From: Chloroflexi bacterium UBA6265
GTDB lineage: Bacteria > Chloroflexota > Chloroflexia > Thermomicrobiales > UBA6265
Length of the DNA stretch: 10,045 nt
NCBI GenBank assembly: GCA_002440805.1
Contig: DJVD01000261.1
Span: 1 to 10,045, forward strand
Reading direction: 5' to 3'
Shown here: positions 6,477 to 10,045 of the stretch, one piece after another
Position numbering within the stretch: the stretch's first letter is position 1
How the letters are laid out: the number at the start of each line of letters is the position of its first letter
The notes under the pieces: generated by a model
Seen by the model: only the letters and a program-made list of their open reading frames with translations
Told to the model about the DNA's origin: nothing
Database searches by the model: none
Program-made: the position numbers and the translations under genes

Positions 6477-7411
6477 TCGTGGATTTCCACGCGCATACCG
6501 ATGGTGGCGAACTCGAACAGGAACTGCGCGTCCATTTCCGAGAGCCGCACGCAGCCTAGCGTGGCGGTGCCCCCTGTGATGACGACATTGCCATCTGCAT
6601 CCCGCGTAGGTGAATGGAAACCATTACTTCGGTCGGGATCGAATCCCACAAAGTCGGTGAGATAAACACCGTCGGCAAAGGGCGTTTCCGCCAGCGCCTT
6701 TTCCTTGACATGCACATAGTGCGTGCCGACCGCGGTGCTGTAATAGCCGTCGGCGGAGAGGTCTTTGCCCATGAGCGCATCGAATGTGGCTACCACAATT
6801 TCGCCATTGTGGAGCGTCACCGTGCGGTTGGTGCGGTTCACCTCAATCCACTTCTCGCCCGGTTGGAGCTGCGCCTGGACCTGCGTGGTTTCTGCCAAAA
6901 CCGGAACCGCGGTTGGCACCACGACTGGATCGGGCTCAACGGTTGGCTCGGGCATAACCGGCACGGCAGTTGGCAGCGGTTGGGACAACACTGTGGTCGG
7001 CTCAGGCTCGGCGGCAGCCGCGATCGCATCCGTGACTGGCAAAGACTCCGCCTCACCCACCTCGTATTCGGCAGCGTACGCCACACCTGGCGCCGAAAGA
7101 TACGAGCTCGCGATCCAGCCCTGTTGATCATCAATTCGCACGGCAGAGAAGCCGTTGACGGTTTCCCGCTCGGCAGAGAGTTCGGATCCGGCGGGCACCA
7201 CCGTGAGCACATCGAACGATGTCCCCGGCCCGCTCCGCAGGTTCACATCATCCGTGGCGATGACCGCCTCCATCGGGCGGGAGGGACCCGGCAACACGTC
7301 CCCTACGATGGGCGACAGGTACCATCCACCCGCGATCAAGATCGCGACGGCAAGCATCGCGCCCGTCACACGGCGGACCAGTGAACGGCTGCGGGAAGGC
7401 CGGGGCTTCAT
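6473..7411 (-). CDS. SH3b-YkuD L,D-transpeptidase, membrane-anchored
   Basis: A 312-residue probable L,D-transpeptidase, acting outside the membrane on peptidoglycan stem peptides. Order: basic N-terminus and one transmembrane anchor (about 13-33); a bacterial SH3 domain (about 50-106) with V56-N-L-R-S-G-P-G and G98-W-I-A-S-S-Y-L; a Pro/Glu/Val/Thr-rich wall-spanning linker (about 110-183); and a YkuD catalytic domain (187-312). The catalytic pair is H266 (in GFHSPT) and C287 (in ATLGCVRL). The residue before Gly-Cys is Leu, where most family members have His (SHGC). Start: ATG at 7409-7411, two bases after the stop of the upstream gene; a TTG at 7418-7420 in the same frame is possible but has its GAGG too close. 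It is the second gene of a two-gene transcript with a paralogue. It ends convergently with the permease, stops overlapping. Confidence 0.9.
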   Translation of the reverse strand: MKPRPSRSRSLVRRVTGAMLAVAILIAGGWYLSPIVGDVLPGPSRPMEAVIATDDVNLRSGPGTSFDVLTVVPAGSELSAERETVNGFSAVRIDDQQGWIASSYLSAPGVAYAAEYEVGEAESLPVTDAIAAAAEPEPTTVLSQPLPTAVPVMPEPTVEPDPVVVPTAVPVLAETTQVQAQLQPGEKWIEVNRTNRTVTLHNGEIVVATFDALMGKDLSADGYYSTAVGTHYVHVKEKALAETPFADGVYLTDFVGFDPDRSNGFHSPTRDADGNVVITGGTATLGCVRLSEMDAQFLFEFATIGMRVEIHD

Positions 7412-7413
7412 AT

Positions 7414-8211
7414 TTACCAATGCACCTCAACGCGCATGTTCATCTGCGCGAAATCCCAAAGCTGGTCGATGTCGCCAGGAGCAAGGGCTACACAGCCGGC
7501 GGTACGGCCGGCGCCGTTCGGGAGGATGTTGCCCTTCTTGTCCTTGGTGTAGCTGTGGAAACCGTTGTAGCGCACCGGATCGAAGGCAACCCAGTTGCTA
7601 ATGTAGTTACCGGCAAAGTCGGTGTAATGCAGGCTTTCATCAAATCCGTAGACGTGGTACGTCCCGATCGCGGTGGCATAGAAGCCATCATCGGTCGTTT
7701 CCCAACCCATTGATCCCCAGAACCCTGCGATCGGGTTTTCACCGATCATCAGGCTCACCAGGCCGGATGTGCGATTGACATCGATCCAGTGCTCATCCGA
7801 ACTTGCCGGGTTGGCCGCGGGTGCATCCTGGACCACGGGCGCTTCCTCACCACCGCCAATATTCCCAGCAGGAGCCAGCGAACCGTCGAGCGAGAGATAC
7901 TCCGCCCATATCCACCCATCGGTGCCGTAATACCGAATTTCATACAACCCTTCGTGCGGACCAAACAGCACATCCACGGGCACGCCTTCATCCATATACA
8001 GGATGGGCGAAAGATCGGTGGGATGGACGAAAAGCTCGGCACCCTGGACGGCCACGTAGCCAATGGAGCCATTGGCCGATGCCTTGTTGGCAGAGAATGT
8101 GGTGGATCCAACCGCAAGCCCCAACGATGCGGCGGTGATGCCAGCAAGGAATTTCCGCCGATTCGTCACAGATGTGAGCGGCGTAGCCAACGCCGGTTTG
8201 AAATTACGCAT
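7414..8211 (-). CDS. Tat-exported YkuD L,D-transpeptidase-like protein
   Basis: A 265-residue paralogue of the downstream gene. The N-terminus is a twin-arginine signal (N17-R-R-K-F-L-A-G, hydrophobic core 21-40, probable AxA cleavage after KASA46), so it should be exported folded. A degenerate SH3-like domain (about 52-107, ending DGWIWAEYLS) lacks the usual N-L-R-x-G-P. The YkuD domain spans about 141-265 with H219 (GFHSYT) and C240 (RTAGCVAL). Both the His before Gly-Cys and the Arg two positions after the Cys of the common SHGCVRL motif are Ala here, so activity or substrate may differ. ATG 8209-8211 has a G-rich ribosome site (TAGGGGATC) just upstream. First gene of the pair, behind a structured leader and palindromic operator. 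Active enzyme versus binding-only paralogue is undecided. Confidence 0.88.
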   Translation of the reverse strand: MRNFKPALATPLTSVTNRRKFLAGITAASLGLAVGSTTFSANKASANGSIGYVAVQGAELFVHPTDLSPILYMDEGVPVDVLFGPHEGLYEIRYYGTDGWIWAEYLSLDGSLAPAGNIGGGEEAPVVQDAPAANPASSDEHWIDVNRTSGLVSLMIGENPIAGFWGSMGWETTDDGFYATAIGTYHVYGFDESLHYTDFAGNYISNWVAFDPVRYNGFHSYTKDKKGNILPNGAGRTAGCVALAPGDIDQLWDFAQMNMRVEVHW

Positions 8212-8228
8212 GATCCCCTATCCCCCCA

Positions 8229-8259
8229 AGAGCGGTTTTCCCGCTCTCTCCGGAAAACC
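8229..8259 (-). other. Alternative stem-loops in the transpeptidase 5' leader
   Basis: On the minus-strand mRNA two perfect stems compete for the same bases. Stem A pairs AGAGCGG (8247-8241 side) with CCGCTCT (8235-8229 side) over a five-base loop. Stem B pairs GGTTTTCC (8259-8252) with GGAAAACC (8241-8234) over ten bases. They cannot form together, and the Shine-Dalgarno G-run lies directly downstream (about 8214-8227). A translational switch is possible; chance pairing is the alternative. Confidence 0.45.
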
Positions 8260-8266
8260 TGTAACA

Positions 8267-8287
8267 GCGAATCCCAAGCCGATTCGC
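8267..8287 (-). other. Seven-bp hairpin in the transpeptidase leader
   Basis: GCGAATC (8267-8273) and GATTCGC (8281-8287) are exact inverted repeats around a seven-base loop. With the presumed start near 8302, this is the first stem of the transcript. No T-run follows on the minus strand, so it is not a terminator. It could protect the 5' end or belong to the larger leader structure. Confidence 0.45.
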
Positions 8288-8291
8288 CTGC

Positions 8292-8308
8292 GTACGTACT
8301 GTACGTAC
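8292..8308. promoter_or_regulatory. 17-bp palindrome over the transpeptidase start site
   Basis: GTACGTACTGTACGTAC is an exact 8-1-8 inverted repeat; each half GTACGTAC is also self-complementary, so it reads as a direct repeat too. It lies immediately downstream of the minus-strand -10 candidate, covering the expected start site. This is the position of a repressor operator. The regulator is unknown. Confidence 0.5.
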
Positions 8309-8314
8309 ACTATA
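8309..8314 (-). promoter_or_regulatory. Candidate -10 box for the L,D-transpeptidase pair
   Basis: TATAGT on the minus strand (5 of 6 bases of TATAAT), about 100 bp upstream of the first transpeptidase ATG. No convincing -35 lies 16-18 bp upstream, so the promoter may need an activator or be read by an alternative sigma factor. Confidence 0.4.
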
Positions 8315-8421
8315 GCCAGAGCATAATCCCTAAGGCTGATAGATGCAAGGGGATGATTCGGATGGGTAAAGCATCTGTGTCGGCATGTCATGCAAGCCAG
8401 CAACCGCTCTCAACCTAATAT

Positions 8422-8438
8422 TGTGACTCTTTGTCACA
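8422..8438. promoter_or_regulatory. Inverted repeat resembling a Crp/Fnr-type site
   Basis: TGTGAC-TCTTT-GTCACA. It resembles TGTGA-N6-TCACA of Crp, but the central spacing is N7 counted the same way, so it is not a canonical site. It sits about 45 bp upstream of the greA -35, a position compatible with an activator or with an alternative upstream -35 (TTGTCA, 8431-8436). Confidence 0.35.
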
Positions 8439-8480
8439 GGTTTGCGAAATCGCGGATTGTGCACGATGTACCATCCGTTA

Positions 8481-8509
8481 TTGCCACGTGCGTTTATCCG
8501 GCTTATACT
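8481..8509 (+). promoter_or_regulatory. greA promoter
   Basis: TTGCCA (8481-8486) and TATACT (8504-8509) are separated by exactly 17 bp, each with five of six consensus bases for the housekeeping sigma factor. The start site would be near 8516, giving a leader of about 156 nt before greA. Confidence 0.65.
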
Positions 8510-8529
8510 GAGCGCATACGCTTTACTAC

Positions 8530-8554
8530 CCGGTTGGCAACGCCATCCGGTTTT
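8530..8554 (+). terminator. Terminator-like hairpin 1 in the greA leader
   Basis: Stem CCGGTTGGC (8530-8538) with GCCATCCGG (8542-8550), one T-T mismatch, loop AAC, then TTTT. It has the shape of a weak intrinsic terminator, but starts only about 14 nt after the presumed start site, so it may instead be a 5' structural element. Confidence 0.45.
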
Positions 8555-8586
8555 CACGTATGAGAAGCGCCCAGGCGCACAAGATG

Positions 8587-8609
8587 AGGCCCCGTTGATG
8601 CGGGGTTTT
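8587..8609 (+). terminator. Terminator-like hairpin 2 in the greA leader (attenuator candidate)
   Basis: Core stem CCCCG (8590-8594) with CGGGG (8601-8605), loop TTGATG, extended by A-U and G-U pairs into the following TTTT (8606-8609). No plus-strand gene ends upstream, so a terminator here would act on the greA transcript itself. E. coli greA is also preceded by a leader terminator that yields the GraL RNA; any parallel is by position only. Confidence 0.5.
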
Positions 8610-8671
8610 CGTACATACCCGGGCCGGTTTGATCTTGCCCGCCGACCAATGGCTTTTGAAAGGAACACATC

Positions 8672-9142
8672 ATGGCGCACGATCGTCTGAAAATCACCCA
8701 GGAGGGTATGGACAAGCTCACCGCAGAGCTGCGCGTGCTTCAGAACGAGCGAATTAAGGAACTCTCCGAGCGCATCGCTGCCGCCAGTGAAGAAGGCGAT
8801 GTCTCGGACAATAGTGAGTTCGAGGATTTGAAGGAAGAATATTATTACGTGGAAGAACGCATCCGCGAAGTCAAAGGCATCCTCTCCCGCGCTGATCTGC
8901 TGGAGGAAGGTTCCGCCGATGGCACCATCAGCCTTGGCAGTCGCATCACGGTGAAAGCCGAGGATGACGAGGAAGAGGAAACCTGGCTGCTGGTGAACGA
9001 AGAGGAAGCATCGGCCAAGGATGGCCGCATTTCCGATGAATCGCCGGTAGGTTTGGCCCTGATCGGGAAACAGACTGGTGATGCCGTCACCATCCAAACC
9101 CCGGGTGGCAACCTCACATACAACATCATCAACGTAAAATAG
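8672..9142 (+). CDS. greA: Transcription elongation factor GreA
   Basis: A 156-residue protein of normal GreA length. It enters the RNA polymerase secondary channel and stimulates cleavage of backtracked RNA. Residues 8-75 form the N-terminal coiled coil, with the tip G42-D43-V-S-D46-N-S-E-F. D43 matches the essential tip aspartate (E. coli D41), while the second acidic residue (E. coli E44) is Asp here, a conservative change. Residues about 80-156 form the FKBP-like C-terminal domain, with [18 protein letters not shown] (120-137) matching the usual IS-x-x-SPhG-x-AL-h-G signature. An acidic run EDDEEEE (97-103) lies in the C-terminal domain. ATG 8672 is preceded by AAGGA with a 7-nt gap, an excellent ribosome site. 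A strong terminator separates it from lysS. Confidence 0.97.
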   Translation: MAHDRLKITQEGMDKLTAELRVLQNERIKELSERIAAASEEGDVSDNSEFEDLKEEYYYVEERIREVKGILSRADLLEEGSADGTISLGSRITVKAEDDEEEETWLLVNEEEASAKDGRISDESPVGLALIGKQTGDAVTIQTPGGNLTYNIINVK

Positions 9143-9165
9143 GTGCAGGAATCTTTCACGGACGC

Positions 9166-9195
9166 AACGCGGCGGGATTCCACCCGCCGCGTTTT
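9166..9195 (+). terminator. Strong intrinsic terminator after greA
   Basis: Perfect 11-bp stem AACGCGGCGGG (9166-9176) with CCCGCCGCGTT (9183-9193), six-base loop ATTCCA, followed by further T residues (GTTTTCCGTTTC). It lies 23 bp after the greA stop. Little space remains for a separate promoter before lysS, so partial read-through or a promoter overlapping the stem may supply lysS. Confidence 0.9.
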
Positions 9196-9233
9196 CCGTT
9201 TCTACAGCCACCACGTACCAATCGGAGCACCGC

Positions 9234-10045
9234 ATGGAGTTATCTGAACTGCAGGAAATTCGTCGTCGTAAGGTCGATGAGCTGCGCGACAACGGCATCG
9301 AGCCTTACCCTACCCGCGCCCGGCGCACGCACACCAGTACCGGTGCGATTGCCCTGTTCGAGGCCGAGGAGAAGGCAGGGGTGTTGGATGGCAACGGCCA
9401 TTCCACCAATCCAGTCACGCTGGTCGGCCGGATGGTGAGTTATCGCCATATGGGCAAAACCGTGTTCGCCCATATCCGCGATGGCAACGGCACCATTCAG
9501 CTCTATATTCGCAAGGATGTGATCGGCGAGGACGCGTACCAGCAAATCCTGAAGCTCTATGACGTGGGCGATTTTGTGCAGGCCAGTGGCGAGCTTTTCC
9601 GCACCAAGATGGGCGAAGTATCGCTTCGCGTTACCACCTGCACCATGCTTTCCAAGGCGCTCAATGCTCCACCCGAGAAGTGGCACGGCCTGACCGATGC
9701 CGAGCAGGTTTACCGCCAGCGCTACCTCGACCTGATCGTCAACGCCGAGTCGCGGCAGCGGCTCATGCTGCGTTCGCGCATCGTGTCGCACATCCGCCGT
9801 TTTCTCGAGGACCGGCAGTTCATTGAGGTCGAGACCCCGGTGCTGGAGGCCACCGCGGGTGGCGCCGCCGCCCGGCCGTTCGTCACGCATCACAACGCGC
9901 TCGACGCCGACTTTTTCCTGCGCATCGCCACCGAACTGCGGCTCAAGCGGCTGCTCGTGGGTGGCTTCGACCGCGTGTTTGAGATCGGGCGCATCTTCCG
10001 CAACGAGGGCGTGTCACGCCGCCACAACCCCGAGTTCACCATGCT
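9234..10045 (+). CDS. lysS: Lysyl-tRNA synthetase, class II (C-terminus beyond the window)
   Basis: Charges tRNA-Lys with lysine in the cytoplasm. 270 complete codons of about 490-500 are visible. An N-terminal helix (1-20) precedes an OB-fold anticodon-binding domain (about 60-140: [21 protein letters not shown], first part, and [10 protein letters not shown]). The catalytic domain begins near 155 ([10 protein letters not shown]). Class II motif 1 is around 182-205 (F196-I-E-V-E-T-P-V-L-E), followed by the lysyl-type [16 protein letters not shown] (209-224) and motif 2 ([13 protein letters not shown] 247-259, then HNPEFTM 264-270). ATG 9234 has GGAG with a 6-nt gap. A 91-bp gap with a strong terminator separates it from greA, an arrangement found in several Gram-positive and chloroflexal genomes as I recall. 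Nothing unusual in the visible part. Confidence 0.97.
   Translation, partial: MELSELQEIRRRKVDELRDNGIEPYPTRARRTHTSTGAIALFEAEEKAGVLDGNGHSTNPVTLVGRMVSYRHMGKTVFAHIRDGNGTIQLYIRKDVIGEDAYQQILKLYDVGDFVQASGELFRTKMGEVSLRVTTCTMLSKALNAPPEKWHGLTDAEQVYRQRYLDLIVNAESRQRLMLRSRIVSHIRRFLEDRQFIEVETPVLEATAGGAAARPFVTHHNALDADFFLRIATELRLKRLLVGGFDRVFEIGRIFRNEGVSRRHNPEFTM

Larger units (their letters stand above)
8212..8671. other. 460-bp divergent intergenic region (ldt leader / greA leader)
   Basis: No credible gene lies here; frames that cross it run antisense to, or out of frame with, transpeptidase and greA. It holds the transpeptidase promoter, operator and structured leader on the left (8212-8315), then inverted repeats AGATGC/GCATCT (8341-8346 with 8371-8376), GCATG-T-CATGC (8383-8393) and TGTGAC-N5-GTCACA (8422-8438), and on the right the greA promoter and leader hairpins (8481-8671). 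Confidence 0.7.

Noticed and set aside
6614..7384. A 256-codon plus-strand frame opposite the membrane-anchored transpeptidase
   Set aside because: Antisense shadow; the minus-strand protein has SH3 and YkuD domains with a catalytic His/Cys pair.
8212..8315. Known riboswitch (for example c-di-AMP or c-di-GMP class) in the transpeptidase leader
   Set aside because: Stems are present, but I cannot match the conserved core bases of either class, so no class is claimed.
7789..8418. A 209-codon plus-strand frame running from the Tat transpeptidase into the intergenic region
   Set aside because: Mostly antisense to a recognisable gene, with no ribosome site or domain; it also crosses the leader hairpins and palindrome.
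8442..8690. An 82-codon plus-strand frame upstream of greA
   Set aside because: It spans the greA promoter and both leader hairpins and overlaps the greA start out of frame; no ribosome site is seen.
8330..9298. A 322-codon minus-strand frame across greA
   Set aside because: It covers greA, its terminator and the lysS start in antisense; greA is unmistakable with a perfect ribosome site.
9240..9893. A 217-codon minus-strand frame within lysS
   Set aside because: Antisense to the OB-fold and catalytic core of lysyl-tRNA synthetase; no family features.

Overview
The window looks like a chromosomal segment (roughly 60% GC by eye) from a bacterium of the phylum Chloroflexota, possibly close to Thermomicrobia. 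I infer this from protein style only: a DUF2207 membrane protein with a polyglycine tail, a small B-box-like zinc-finger membrane protein, SH3b plus YkuD L,D-transpeptidases (one with a twin-arginine signal), a MurJ variant with the 'L-x-D-L-L-x-x-G' second helix, and greA next to lysS. I see no phage, IS, CRISPR, rRNA or tRNA gene. The taxonomic call is inference, since no marker gene can be searched here.

Layout. (1) Bases 1-4128, minus strand: a four-gene envelope cluster read right to left, DUF2207 protein > WecB/TagA/CpsF glycosyltransferase > zinc-finger membrane protein > MurJ-type flippase (cut by the left edge). The first and second genes overlap by ATGA, the third and fourth by GTGA, so they are probably one translationally coupled operon. 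(2) Bases 4268-6476, plus strand: a Fur-family metalloregulator, then an ABC ATPase and its membrane permease of the Mn/Zn/Fe uptake type. A good promoter with a perfect 14-bp palindrome in its spacer lies between the regulator and the transporter. No substrate-binding protein is present. (3) Bases 6473-8211, minus strand: two tandem L,D-transpeptidases, one membrane-anchored and one with a Tat signal, both with unusual residues around the catalytic cysteine. Their leader is strongly structured and preceded by a 17-bp palindrome at the presumed start site. (4) Bases 8212-8671: a 460-bp divergent regulatory region. (5) Bases 8672-10045, plus strand: greA, a strong intrinsic terminator, and lysS (cut by the right edge). 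The greA leader holds two consecutive terminator-like hairpins.

How the genes fit together. Regions 1 and 3 concern the cell envelope: lipid-linked glycan assembly and flipping, and peptidoglycan cross-linking or protein anchoring. Region 2 is metal homeostasis under probable local Fur-family control. Region 5 is core transcription and translation. The gene content is ordinary. The most interesting signals are in the intergenic DNA (metal-operon operator, ldt operator and leader, greA leader) and in the non-canonical active-site motifs of the transpeptidases. I did not find a clear new defence or mobile system.
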